A program made the position numbers and the translations under genes. This document shows positions 41,944-50,145 of a DNA stretch of 59,429 nt, piece by piece; the first letter of the stretch is position 1, and each line of letters opens with the position of its first letter. The stretch comes from CAZTQN01 sp964615765 (GTDB taxonomy: Bacteria; Planctomycetota; Phycisphaerae; Phycisphaerales; UBA1924). The notes under the pieces are model-generated. The model had not been told where the DNA came from. It saw only the letters and a list, made by a program, of their open reading frames with translations, and did no database searches. The DNA lies in contig CAZTQN010000026.1 in the NCBI GenBank assembly GCA_964615765.1, forward strand, positions 1 to 59,429. The letters are read 5' to 3'.

Positions 41944-42516
41944 TCAGCGCCCGGGGGAGCCCGGCGGGCGGCGGTGACGCTCGTTCTCGGCGCCGGGCAG
42001 GTCGATGCGGAACTCGCGCCCGTCGGTGTGCCGCAGCATGACGAAGCGGTGCCGCGTGTCGATGGCGCTGATCTGCCAGCCCGGGGCGACGGTGTCGCCG
42101 ATGCGCCGGAGTTCGCCGTCGATCGCGGCGAGCGACTCAGTCTGACGCGTCAGCATGCCCGTGAGGCGGAGGTTGGTCGGGCGGTCGTCGACCGGGTCGG
42201 GCTTCGGCGCGGTCGGCGCCGTGCGCACGGGCTGCACGGGGGCGGCTTCGCGGCGCTCCATGGGCGAGCGGCGCGGCGTCTTGGGGGCGGATTCGACCAC
42301 CCAGCGCAGCGCGAACGACTGACGGGCCGTCAGCGGGGTTTCCGGCGGCGCGGGCGGTTCGGCCGGCGCGGCTGGAGTCATGGCGGGCGCGGCGGCGCGG
42401 GCCGCTTTGAGTTCGCTGTCGGCCAGCAGGCGGACGCCCTGCACCGTGAGCGCGGGCGCGGCGAGCGTCGCGACAAACAGCAGCCGCCACCGGGTCTTGG
42501 CGTCGAGCGTCATCAT
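41944..42516 (-). CDS. PilP/GspC-like pilus assembly protein
   Basis: A 190-residue protein, the last gene of the pilus-like operon. It has one N-terminal membrane segment (RLLFVATLAAPALTVQGVRL), a proline/alanine-rich linker (about 35-105) and a small C-terminal domain (TNLRLTGMLTRQTESLAAID, then GWQISAIDTRHRFVMLRHTD). The layout is that of PilP or GspC inner-membrane proteins that dock to the secretin. Sequence similarity is weak, so position is part of the argument. Start at 42516 or the adjacent ATG at 42513; the ATGA overlap with the PilO-like stop supports 42516. Confidence 0.62.
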   Translation of the reverse strand: MMTLDAKTRWRLLFVATLAAPALTVQGVRLLADSELKAARAAAPAMTPAAPAEPPAPPETPLTARQSFALRWVVESAPKTPRRSPMERREAAPVQPVRTAPTAPKPDPVDDRPTNLRLTGMLTRQTESLAAIDGELRRIGDTVAPGWQISAIDTRHRFVMLRHTDGREFRIDLPGAENERHRRPPGSPGR

Positions 42517-43181
42517 GGCTTGGCCTCCGCGATAGGCGGAGGGCCGGGCAGCGCAGTCGGAGTCAGGAGCGACGACAGCGGCGTGGCGTCGATCGCGAAG
42601 GCCTCGACCTCGAGCGTGACGGGCAGGATGACCTGGCCGACTTCGCCCGGCGCGGTCAAACGTAGCGAGCGGATGACGCACAGGCCGACCTCGTCGCGCA
42701 GCGCCGTGAGCAGCGGGGGGAGATCTTCGTAGCGGGCCTGCACGTCGATGGAGTAGACGGTGCGGATGTCCTTGCGTGGCAGGACCGGCTGTCCCGATGC
42801 GTCGGTCGGGGGCGTCGGCGCGGGCGGTGTCGGCGCGGTGCGCTGCGACACGGCGGCGAGTCGGTCGATGCGCAGGTTCAAACGCTCGGCCAGCGCGTTG
42901 ACGCGCGTGAATAGTTCCGTCTGGTCGCGGGCCGGGGCGCCGCGGGTTTCGAGGCGGGCCAGGTGCTCGCGCAGTTCAGACGCGAGGCGGCGGAGACGCT
43001 CCGGGTCCAGCGGGGTGTCGTTGTTGACGCGCGGGGCCGCGGTCAGCGCGGCGACCTCGGTGCGAACGCTCTGGGCTTCGGCCCGGAGCGGGGCGACGAG
43101 AAAGTAGTACGCCGCGCCGCACAGGCACAGGCCGATGGTGCACTCGGCGATGCGGGTGCGGGTTTCGGGGTGAAGGTTCAC
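42513..43181 (-). CDS. PilO-like pilus assembly protein
   Basis: A 222-residue protein with one N-terminal membrane helix (CTIGLCLCGAAYYFLVAPL), a coiled-coil-like stretch (DPERLRRLASELREHLARLE), a proline-rich loop and a ferredoxin-like C-terminal part (DIRTVYSIDVQARYEDLPPL, VIRSLRLTAPGE). This is the architecture of PilO, which pairs with PilN in the inner-membrane alignment complex. GTG at 43181 overlaps the PilM-PilN stop as GTGA; the large open frame upstream is a shadow. Confidence 0.68.
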   Translation of the reverse strand: MNLHPETRTRIAECTIGLCLCGAAYYFLVAPLRAEAQSVRTEVAALTAAPRVNNDTPLDPERLRRLASELREHLARLETRGAPARDQTELFTRVNALAERLNLRIDRLAAVSQRTAPTPPAPTPPTDASGQPVLPRKDIRTVYSIDVQARYEDLPPLLTALRDEVGLCVIRSLRLTAPGEVGQVILPVTLEVEAFAIDATPLSSLLTPTALPGPPPIAEAKP

Positions 43182-44884
43182 GGCGCACCTCCGTCGGAGG
43201 TGGGCGCGGGCTCGGCGTTGACGACGGCCTCGCCGGTCGGACGCACGGCGGGCAGCTTGAGCATGCTGACGGAGAGCTCGAACTCCTGCACGTCGTGCCC
43301 GTCGCTGGTGGTGCGCTGCGTGCCGGCGAGACGCGCGGTATCGACGATGGGGAGCTGCGAGAGTTCGGCGATGAAGCGGTTGACGGCGGCGGGCGCGTCG
43401 GCGGCGTCTTCGTAGCGGATGCGTCCGACGATCGTCGCCGTCGGCTTGTCCGGCTCGCCGCGAACGTCGACCGCGAGGATGCGCACGTACTCGGGCGCGT
43501 GCCCGAGGAACGCCAGCAGCTCGGGCCAGGCGGCCGTCGGGCCGAGGACGGCGTTGGTGTGCTTGTCGAGCGAGCGGGCGGCCCGCTGCGCGTCCATCAG
43601 GCGGTGCAGCGTGGCCCCGGGGCCCTGCGTGGCGGAGGCCTGGGTCTTGAGCTTCGACAGGGCGGACTCGGCCTCGTCGAGGTCCTTGCGGGCCGCGGTG
43701 TAGTCGAGCGCGACCAGCACGCCGGCGATCATGACGCCGGCGGCGAGCATGGCCCGCATGCGCCGGGCCGAGCGGCCCAGGCGGATCTCGGTGGGCGAGA
43801 CGTCGAGGCGGAGCGACTCGGCGGAGCGGGCGATGAGCGTGTCGTCGCTGCGGGCGGCGGGTGCGGCGGCGTCGGGTGCGAAGGCGATGCCGGCCGAGCG
43901 GGCGATGAACCCGCCCAGGTTCGGGATCGCGCCGAACGGGCCGACGACGTGGAGGTGCACACGCGTGCGGAGCGATTCGGGGATGCCGAAGCGGAGCGAC
44001 TGCTTGGTCTCGACGGCGAGACGCTGCACGATCGGCTGCAGGTGCGGGAGCACGGCGGCGCCGGTCAGGCCCTCGCCCCCGGGCAGCGGCGTGTCGGACG
44101 CGGGCAAGCCCACCGCGAGCAGCAGTTGCAGGGCCCGCTCCCGCGAGAGCACACAGGGCGGCGCGTCGGGGGCGGCGTTCATCGGGCGGCACAGCGCGTC
44201 GACGAACGTGCTCGCGCCGACGGCGATCGTGCGGACGAACAGGAGGCGACCGGCGACGCCCGCGGCGAGGGCCGCCGTCGTCGGGCCCATCCACAGCACG
44301 GCCCGCGGCTCGCTCGAAGCGCCGGCGGTGGCGCCGCGAACGGCCTCGGCGAGGGCGACGCACTCCATCGGCACAAGGCGCGTCGGCGTCACGCCGCGAG
44401 CCGTGAGCCACGTCACCAGGCGCTCTGTGGATTCGGGCGCGTCAGCGGCGGCGAGCAGGTGGGACTGCAGGGCGAGCGATTCGAGCTCCGGCGCGGCGGC
44501 GGGCCCGCGCCGGCCACGCTCACGCAGCAGTTCGCAGACGGCAAGCGGGTTATCGTCGACGGCGAAGTCGGCGGCGTTGGTGAGGGCGAGCTGGGCGGCC
44601 CGCTCGGTGTTGGACGAGCCGGCCGCCGCGGGGCACGAGACCACCGTCGCGACGCTTCCCGTGCCGGCGTAGACGACCGTGACGCGGGCGCCCTTGATGC
44701 GGGCTTCGGCGATGAGAGCGTCGAGCGGGGCGGCGAGTTCGGAGAGGCCTTCGGTCCAGGGCGTCGCGCCCCAGTCGGACCGGGCGATGGTGCGCTCAAG
44801 GCGCGTGCGGCCGGAGCGTGTGACGGCCACGCCGCCCGGCCAGAGTTCGATGACGACCGATCCTCGAGTCACGCACAACCTCAC
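43178..44884 (-). CDS. Fused PilM-PilN pilus assembly protein
   Basis: A 568-residue protein. The N-terminal about 360 residues resemble the actin-like PilM/GspL fold (VVIELWPGGVAV, VTVVYAGTGSVATVVSC, RAVLWMGPTTAALAAGVAGR, VETKQSLRFGI, VHLHVVGPFGAIPNLGGFI). Near 378-396 a membrane helix (RAMLAAGVMIAGVLVALDY) begins a PilN-like part: a coiled coil (ARKDLDEAESALSKLK) and a C-terminal ferredoxin-like domain with ILAVDVRGE. In most systems PilM and PilN are separate. The start is GTG at 44884 just behind a small hairpin; GTG at 44872 is possible. The next gene is coupled by a GTGA overlap. Confidence 0.65.
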   Translation of the reverse strand: MRLCVTRGSVVIELWPGGVAVTRSGRTRLERTIARSDWGATPWTEGLSELAAPLDALIAEARIKGARVTVVYAGTGSVATVVSCPAAAGSSNTERAAQLALTNAADFAVDDNPLAVCELLRERGRRGPAAAPELESLALQSHLLAAADAPESTERLVTWLTARGVTPTRLVPMECVALAEAVRGATAGASSEPRAVLWMGPTTAALAAGVAGRLLFVRTIAVGASTFVDALCRPMNAAPDAPPCVLSRERALQLLLAVGLPASDTPLPGGEGLTGAAVLPHLQPIVQRLAVETKQSLRFGIPESLRTRVHLHVVGPFGAIPNLGGFIARSAGIAFAPDAAAPAARSDDTLIARSAESLRLDVSPTEIRLGRSARRMRAMLAAGVMIAGVLVALDYTAARKDLDEAESALSKLKTQASATQGPGATLHRLMDAQRAARSLDKHTNAVLGPTAAWPELLAFLGHAPEYVRILAVDVRGEPDKPTATIVGRIRYEDAADAPAAVNRFIAELSQLPIVDTARLAGTQRTTSDGHDVQEFELSVSMLKLPAVRPTGEAVVNAEPAPTSDGGAP

Positions 44885-44898
44885 GCCCGGAAGCGGGC
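44885..44898 (-). promoter_or_regulatory. Small hairpin abutting the PilM-PilN start codon
   Basis: GCCCG and CGGGC with a four-base loop directly precede the GTG codon. It may affect translation start, or may indicate that a downstream GTG is the real start. Confidence 0.3.
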
Positions 44899-44991
44899 AC
44901 TGACAGTCGGTCCAGGGTCAGAGGAACTATCGGTCTGGAAAAGGCGGTACTTCGGCGCGGCGGCGTTATCGGGCCGGCCGACGCGCGGCTT

Positions 44992-46764
44992 TCAGGGGGG
45001 AACCGTGACCACGCTGCTGACGGAGATGGCCGCCGGGCCGGACGAGGGCATGGCGGCGGCGTCGAGCCAGTGCGTGTCGGCGCGGAGCGTGCCGCGGTCG
45101 GTGATGGCGAGCTGGTTGCCGTGGTACAGCCCGTGCAGCGAGGCCGGGGGCGTGGTGGTGCCGTTGATGTTGAGCGTGCCGGTCGGGTTGAAGATGTACG
45201 CGCAGACCTGGGCGGAGTCGGTGATGTTGGCGGTGGGCGCGGAGCCCATGATGTGCACGCGGACGCGCGGCGGGAGGGCGGTGAGCGTGTTGATCTGGGC
45301 CGTGTTCCAGACGTTGAAGTTGCCGTAGATGTAGAGCGTGAGCGTCGCGGTCGACGGGAGGTCGATGCGCGCGTTGCCGGACAGGCTGAAGTCGCCGTCG
45401 CAGCGGACGACGGCGTTCCCGCTGACCGTCCAGACGGCGCCGTTCCACAGGCTGACGGAGCTGAAGCGCTGCATGCCGCTGAGCGTCGCGGCACCGCCGA
45501 GCGTGAACGCGCCGCTGGAGGCCGGGAGGCCGGTGGGGAGGTTGGGGAGCGTCATGAGCACGCGGACATCGGCGGCGGTCTGCGTGCCGGTGATGCTCGA
45601 GCCGGACCACGCGGTGATGACGGCGCTGGGCGTGCTGCCGGGGGCGGTGAGCGCGTGGCCGCGCACGGTGGCGAGGTTGGACATCTGCCACGCGCTGGAG
45701 GCGGCGGAGTTGATGGCGACGACGGCGCGGCCGGAGAGCATGTTGGACCCGCCGTAGGGGCCCAGGCGGGAGTCGAAGCCGTCGATGACCAGGCCGTTCG
45801 CGCTGCCGGACCCCCAGAGCTGGATGGTGGAGACGGCGGCGACGGAAGGGACCGGGCGCTTCGGCGTGCACGTGAAGGCGGAGGCGGGCACGACGGCGCG
45901 CGGCGTGCCGGAGGACTCCCATTCCAGGCGCAGGACGTGCTCGCCGGTGCATTCGTGATAGCGGACTTCGATCGTCGCCGGCCCGGCGGGCAGTGTGACG
46001 GTGCCGCTGCGCCACTGCGGCGAGTGCAGGCCGTTGTTGTCGACGACGACCGCGCCGTTGATCGAAAGCAGGGCGCCGTCGTCGCTGTGGAGGTGGAACG
46101 TCCAGGAGCCGGCGGCGGGGATGGTGATCGAGCCGGTCATGCGGACGGCGTAGTTGTGCGCCGGCCCGCCGGCGAAGCGGACCGGCGCGCCGCTCAGGTA
46201 CGGCAGGTCGACCTGCGCGAAGACGGTGTGCCAGCCGGGGACGGCGTTCCAGTCGATGGTGTTGATGTCGCTGAAGCAGCTCGAGCCGAGGCTCCAGAGT
46301 TCGGTGTACAGCCCGGGTGTGGCGTCGGTGGTGGTCGCGAGGCGGCGCAGCGTGACGCGCGACAACGCGAGCGCCTCGCCGGACGAAGCGGTCGCGGTGA
46401 GGACCGACTCGGGCGGCGTGCCGTCGGCGATCGCGACGGCGGCGACGGTGCCGCCGGGGCCGGGCATCGGCGCGCCGGAGGCGATCTGCCCGGCGCGGAT
46501 GGAGCCGGCGGCGGTGTCGGCGTCTTCGTCGGTGTTGGCGGCGAACTCGCGGACGGCCATCTGCAGGGCGCCGTCGGCGGCGTAGCGGGCCCGGGCCTCC
46601 GAGATATCCAGTCGCGCGGTGTTCTGAGCCCGCTGCGACATGACCACCATCAGCATCGCCACCGCCTGCACCAGGACCAGCGCGACGATGATCACCACCA
46701 GCACGCTGGCGCGCCGGGCGATGGTGCGTCGGAGGTGAAGCATCGGCTCGCGCACGCGCGTCAT
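44992..46764 (-). CDS. PilX/GspK-like protein with PA14 domain
   Basis: A 590-residue protein in the GspK/PilX slot. The N-terminus (RRASVLVVIIVALVLVQAVA, then ARYAADGALQMAVREF) matches PilX/GspK-type proteins but lacks the FTLIE prepilin motif. Residues about 150-297 form a PA14 domain (GLYTELW, GSWTFHLHSDDGALLSING and VDNNGLHS, then EVRYHECTGEHVLRLEWE), a fold often binding carbohydrate in adhesins and glycosidases. The C-terminal about 290 residues are serine/threonine-rich and beta-helical in look (DUF7305-like). The ATG at 46764 overlaps the stop of the GspJ-like gene by one base. A tip adhesin is a reasonable inference. Confidence 0.7.
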   Translation of the reverse strand: MTRVREPMLHLRRTIARRASVLVVIIVALVLVQAVAMLMVVMSQRAQNTARLDISEARARYAADGALQMAVREFAANTDEDADTAAGSIRAGQIASGAPMPGPGGTVAAVAIADGTPPESVLTATASSGEALALSRVTLRRLATTTDATPGLYTELWSLGSSCFSDINTIDWNAVPGWHTVFAQVDLPYLSGAPVRFAGGPAHNYAVRMTGSITIPAAGSWTFHLHSDDGALLSINGAVVVDNNGLHSPQWRSGTVTLPAGPATIEVRYHECTGEHVLRLEWESSGTPRAVVPASAFTCTPKRPVPSVAAVSTIQLWGSGSANGLVIDGFDSRLGPYGGSNMLSGRAVVAINSAASSAWQMSNLATVRGHALTAPGSTPSAVITAWSGSSITGTQTAADVRVLMTLPNLPTGLPASSGAFTLGGAATLSGMQRFSSVSLWNGAVWTVSGNAVVRCDGDFSLSGNARIDLPSTATLTLYIYGNFNVWNTAQINTLTALPPRVRVHIMGSAPTANITDSAQVCAYIFNPTGTLNINGTTTPPASLHGLYHGNQLAITDRGTLRADTHWLDAAAMPSSGPAAISVSSVVTVPP

Positions 46765-47327
46765 CACGGCGCCCCTGAGCCGGACATCATCGAACGGATG
46801 AACACCTTGCTGCGCAGCGTCTCGCTGATGCCGCCGCTCGAGAGCGTGAGGTTGACGGCGACGCGGCGGATGAGGGCCTGGTTGCCGCCGGGAGAGATCG
46901 CCGAGTCCGTCGAGCCGGAGTAGGTGAGCGTGAACGCGGTGCAGTCTTGGGCGAGGATCTGGCTGCTGGCCGCCGAGCCGCTGAGGGTGATGGTGCCGGC
47001 GCCGGAGTTGAAAGTGATCGTGCGTGAGCCGCCCGCGGTGGAGTTGAACGTGATGGCTGTCGCGGAGAACGCGCTGTTGATGTCGGGCCCGACGGCGCCG
47101 GTCGCGGAGGTGGGTTGAATGTCGCGGAGCTCGCTGGTGATGCGGTCCATCGCGGCCGACGCGGCGTTGTGCAGGCGGGCGCGGACGACGGCGTTGGTAT
47201 ATCTGGCGGAGGCTTCCGCGGTGATGCGAGCGCCGACGAGCCCGATGATGGACAGCACCACGATGGTGGCGATGGCTTCGACGAGCGTGAAGCCGGGGGA
47301 GCGGAAATGGGACGGCGCGGCGGGCAT
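46764..47327 (-). CDS. GspJ/PilW-like minor pseudopilin
   Basis: A 187-residue protein with prepilin motif RSPGFTLVEAIATIVVLSII after an 11-residue leader, then the pilin alpha-helix with ARYTNAVVRARLHNAASAAM. The serine/threonine-rich C-terminal beta region is typical of GspJ/PilW. It sits between the GspI-like and GspK-like genes, the normal order of minor pseudopilins. Start at 47327, three bases after the GspI-like stop. Confidence 0.78.
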   Translation of the reverse strand: MPAAPSHFRSPGFTLVEAIATIVVLSIIGLVGARITAEASARYTNAVVRARLHNAASAAMDRITSELRDIQPTSATGAVGPDINSAFSATAITFNSTAGGSRTITFNSGAGTITLSGSAASSQILAQDCTAFTLTYSGSTDSAISPGGNQALIRRVAVNLTLSSGGISETLRSKVFIRSMMSGSGAP

Positions 47328-47330
47328 GGC

Positions 47331-47762
47331 TCAGGGCGTGTAGTCGGTGAGCACGGTCGAGAGCGCGACGGATCGGGACTGGTTGCGCGAGTCGGTGAAG
47401 CTCACGGTGACGGTCACGGTCTTGTACCCCGTGCCGGAACCGGCGGTGAGGTTCGGGCCCGACTCGCTCACGGTGACGGAGCGCGAGAAGCCGGCGAAGC
47501 CGGAGATGGTGGTCTCGGCGGCGTAGTTGCCGGCGATGACGTAGGCGTAGCCGCGTGTCGGCGCATGGCGGTCGGCGATGATGTCCTCCAGGCGCTCGGA
47601 GGCGAGCCAGCGGGCGCGGGACGTGAGGATCGGGTCGACGCGGTTCCGCCCGGCAGTGCCCATCGTCCACGCGAGGGCCGGCAGCGCGACGGCGACGATC
47701 ACGATCGCGGCGACCGCCTCGATCAGCGTGAAGGCTCGTCTGTGCGTGCGTGTGGCGGGCAT
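47331..47762 (-). CDS. GspI/PilV-like minor pseudopilin
   Basis: A 143-residue protein with leader MPATRTHRRA and prepilin motif FTLIEAVAAIVIVAVALPALAW, followed by ARWLASERLEDIIADRHAPT, the GspI-like region. The ATG at 47762 is chosen because it gives a normal short leader; the open frame extends to 47966 without pilin-like sequence. It follows the GspH-like gene by 22 bp. Confidence 0.8.
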   Translation of the reverse strand: MPATRTHRRAFTLIEAVAAIVIVAVALPALAWTMGTAGRNRVDPILTSRARWLASERLEDIIADRHAPTRGYAYVIAGNYAAETTISGFAGFSRSVTVSESGPNLTAGSGTGYKTVTVTVSFTDSRNQSRSVALSTVLTDYTP

Positions 47763-47784
47763 GGCGGGCTGCGACGCGGCGAAG

Positions 47785-48423
47785 TCAGGGGGAGACGCGG
47801 ATGGCGCCGGTCTCGGGCGTGATGATGACGGAAATGTCCGGGAACGTGGTGGCGCCGCGGGAGGCGGTGATGACGATGGCGAAGTCGCTCTTGCGAAAAA
47901 CGCCGGTGGATTCGACCGGGCGGCCGCGGAAATCAAACCCGACCGACTGGGTGTTGACAGATCCACCCGCGGTGGCGATGGCCACGCCGGAGAGCGACAT
48001 GCCCGAGGTGTCGGCGTCGAAGACGGTGGTCATCTGCGTGTTGGTCGCTGGGTCGAGCAGCGCGGTGGCGGCGGCGAGCGTCATCGCGGCGCCGGCGGGG
48101 GTTTGCAGGTAGACGACGCGCTCGCTGCCGGGCTGGATCTGGGCCCAGGTCGCGCGCCCGGTTGAGACGGCGCGGTCGCGCACGTGCGTGAGGTCGATCT
48201 GCAGGAGGCGGGCCGCCGCACGCTGGCTGACCTGGTAGGAGGTCGCGGTGCGGGCGATCGCGACGACGGAGATCGTCGCGGCCAGGACGATGACGACGAT
48301 GAGCTCGATCAACGTGAAACCGCGCGGGAGGAGTCCCGCGCGGTTCGGCGCTGCTCGGCATGCGGTCATGCTGGTCATGACACGGGGCACAGGAGACTCC
48401 GTGCCCGGAGCGGGCTTGATCAC
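47785..48423 (-). CDS. GspH/FimT-like minor pseudopilin
   Basis: A 212-residue protein with prepilin motif LPRGFTLIELIVVIVLAATI followed by SVVAIARTATSYQVSQRAAA, and a C-terminal beta domain ending DISVIITPETGAIRV, typical of GspH/FimT. The GTG at 48423 overlaps the GspG stop as GTGA and gives a long leader of 35 residues; ATG codons at 48378 and 48369 would give leaders of 20 and 17 residues and are real alternatives. Confidence 0.78.
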   Translation of the reverse strand: MIKPAPGTESPVPRVMTSMTACRAAPNRAGLLPRGFTLIELIVVIVLAATISVVAIARTATSYQVSQRAAARLLQIDLTHVRDRAVSTGRATWAQIQPGSERVVYLQTPAGAAMTLAAATALLDPATNTQMTTVFDADTSGMSLSGVAIATAGGSVNTQSVGFDFRGRPVESTGVFRKSDFAIVITASRGATTFPDISVIITPETGAIRVSP

Positions 48424-48875
48424 CAGAGGTGTTCGTTGATGCCGGTGGTGGTGGAGTTGAGCCAGAACTTGCCCGTGGTCGCGTCGTAGTTGTACCCGGC
48501 GACGCTGGCGCCCGTGGTGACGGGCGGGGTGGTGGCCCAGGTCGCGGCGGCGATGTTGGCCGCGTTGGTGTTGGTCGACGGGATGTACGGGTTGCCCGGG
48601 ATGGGCTCCTGCATGACAGAACCGGCCGTCTGCATGTTGGTGAGCGTGGGCCAGGCGGCCGTGCCGTTGAGCGCGGAGTTGGCGTAGAAGTTGGCGATCG
48701 CCGAGCGCACGGCGCCGAGGGTGGCGCGGGCGGCGGACTCCTTGGCCTTGGTGGAGTAGTCGATGTAGCGGGGGATGGCGACCCCGGACAGGATCGCCAG
48801 GACGACGATCACGACGATGAGTTCGATGAGTGTGAACGCCTTGCTGTGGACTCGATTCGCAACATTGACCGTCAT
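48420..48875 (-). CDS. Major pseudopilin, GspG/PilA-like
   Basis: A 151-residue protein with prepilin motif SKAFTLIELIVVIVVLAILS followed by GVAIPRYIDYSTKAKESAAR. The C-terminal part (PGNPYIPSTNTNAANIAAAT, GYNYDATTGKFWLNSTTTGI) resembles GspG/PulG major pseudopilins. AAGGAG lies seven bases before the ATG at 48875, the best ribosome site in this operon, which fits a high-copy fibre subunit. It is followed by GspH-, I-, J- and K-like genes in canonical order. Confidence 0.85.
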   Translation of the reverse strand: MTVNVANRVHSKAFTLIELIVVIVVLAILSGVAIPRYIDYSTKAKESAARATLGAVRSAIANFYANSALNGTAAWPTLTNMQTAGSVMQEPIPGNPYIPSTNTNAANIAAATWATTPPVTTGASVAGYNYDATTGKFWLNSTTTGINEHLW

Positions 48876-48939
48876 GTGAGCACTCCTTGTCTCGGGGCAG
48901 CGTGCCGGACCTTGGGCCGGCATTCTCAATATGGGCTGA

Positions 48940-50145
48940 CTAACCAACCAACTTCACCATGTCCCACATCGGAAGGAAGATGGCCAGCGCCACGACCAGC
49001 ACGACCAGCGCGATCCCTACGATCAGCACGGGTTCGATAACAGTGCCGAGGTTCTTGGTGAGGTGCGTCGTCTCGCGGTCGTAGTGACGGGCGACGACGG
49101 CGCACATGCGCGGCAGCTCGGCGGACTGTTCGCCCGCCGACAGCATCCGGCGTGTGAACGGCGTCAGGTACGCGCACTGGCCCAGCACTTCCGTCAGGCG
49201 TCCGCCGGTGCGGACGCGCGAGATGAGCATCGCGATGTCGGCGGCCAGCAGCGGGCGTCCGGAGGCCTTGCCCGCGAGTTCCAGGCTCTCGATGAGCCCG
49301 AGCCCGGATGACAGGCTGACGCCGAAGATCTGACAGAAGCGCGAGACCGCGAGCCCGACGAGGATGCGGTTGAGATACGGAACGCGGTGCAGCAGGCGGT
49401 CGATGGCCTGGCGTCCGCGCGGGCGACGCCACATCGTGCGGATGCCGAAGACGATCCCCGCGACGACCAGCGCGTACGCCCACCAGTGCGACCGGAGCGA
49501 GGTGCCCAGGAACATCAGCGCCTCGGTGAACTCGGGGAGCTGCTGGCCCTTGCTGCGGAACATCGCGGCGAACTTGGGCACGACGAAGCCGACGAGGAAC
49601 AGCGTGGCCCCGCTGAGCACCGTGACGACGCACGCTGGGTACATCAGCGCGCCGCGGACCATGCGTGTGGTCTCAAGCTGGCGCTCCAGCATGTCCGAAA
49701 GGATGTCCATCACCTTCGGCAGGTTGCCCGAGCGCTCCGCGGCCCGCACGGTTTCGACGTAGATGTCGCCGAGCTGCTTGCGGTGCGCGTTCATCGCGCC
49801 GGCGAGCTGTTCGCCCGACTCGATGCGCTTGGCGATGTCGGTGATGAGCACGCGCAGGCTGGGCTCGCGCTCCTGCTGGGCGATGCTGAGCAGGCCCTCG
49901 GAGATCGGGATGCGGGCCGAGATGAGCACGCCGAGCTGGTACGTGAAGTGGGCCAGGTCGCGGGTGCGGACCTTCGCCGTGCGGAGCAGACCGCGCCCGG
50001 CGGCGGCCTGCGTGAGACGCACCGGCGTGAGCCCGAGCGCAACCAGGCGGCGGTAGGCCTCGCCCTGCGACGCGGCGCTGGTTACGCCGCGGCGGATTGC
50101 GCCGCTGCGGTCGATCGCGCGGTAGTCGAAGGCGATGGCCGTCAT
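48940..50145 (-). CDS. gspF: Type II secretion/type IV pilus platform protein (GspF/PilC)
   Basis: A 401-residue inner-membrane platform protein. It has the GspF layout of two repeated cytoplasmic helical domains (about 65-185 and 270-390), each followed by membrane segments: ACVVTVLSGATLFLVGFVVP, WWAYALVVAGIVFGI and PVLIVGIALVVLVVALAIFL. The ATG at 50145 overlaps the ATPase stop as ATGA. It connects the ATPase to the pseudopilus. Confidence 0.92.
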   Translation of the reverse strand: MTAIAFDYRAIDRSGAIRRGVTSAASQGEAYRRLVALGLTPVRLTQAAAGRGLLRTAKVRTRDLAHFTYQLGVLISARIPISEGLLSIAQQEREPSLRVLITDIAKRIESGEQLAGAMNAHRKQLGDIYVETVRAAERSGNLPKVMDILSDMLERQLETTRMVRGALMYPACVVTVLSGATLFLVGFVVPKFAAMFRSKGQQLPEFTEALMFLGTSLRSHWWAYALVVAGIVFGIRTMWRRPRGRQAIDRLLHRVPYLNRILVGLAVSRFCQIFGVSLSSGLGLIESLELAGKASGRPLLAADIAMLISRVRTGGRLTEVLGQCAYLTPFTRRMLSAGEQSAELPRMCAVVARHYDRETTHLTKNLGTVIEPVLIVGIALVVLVVALAIFLPMWDMVKLVG

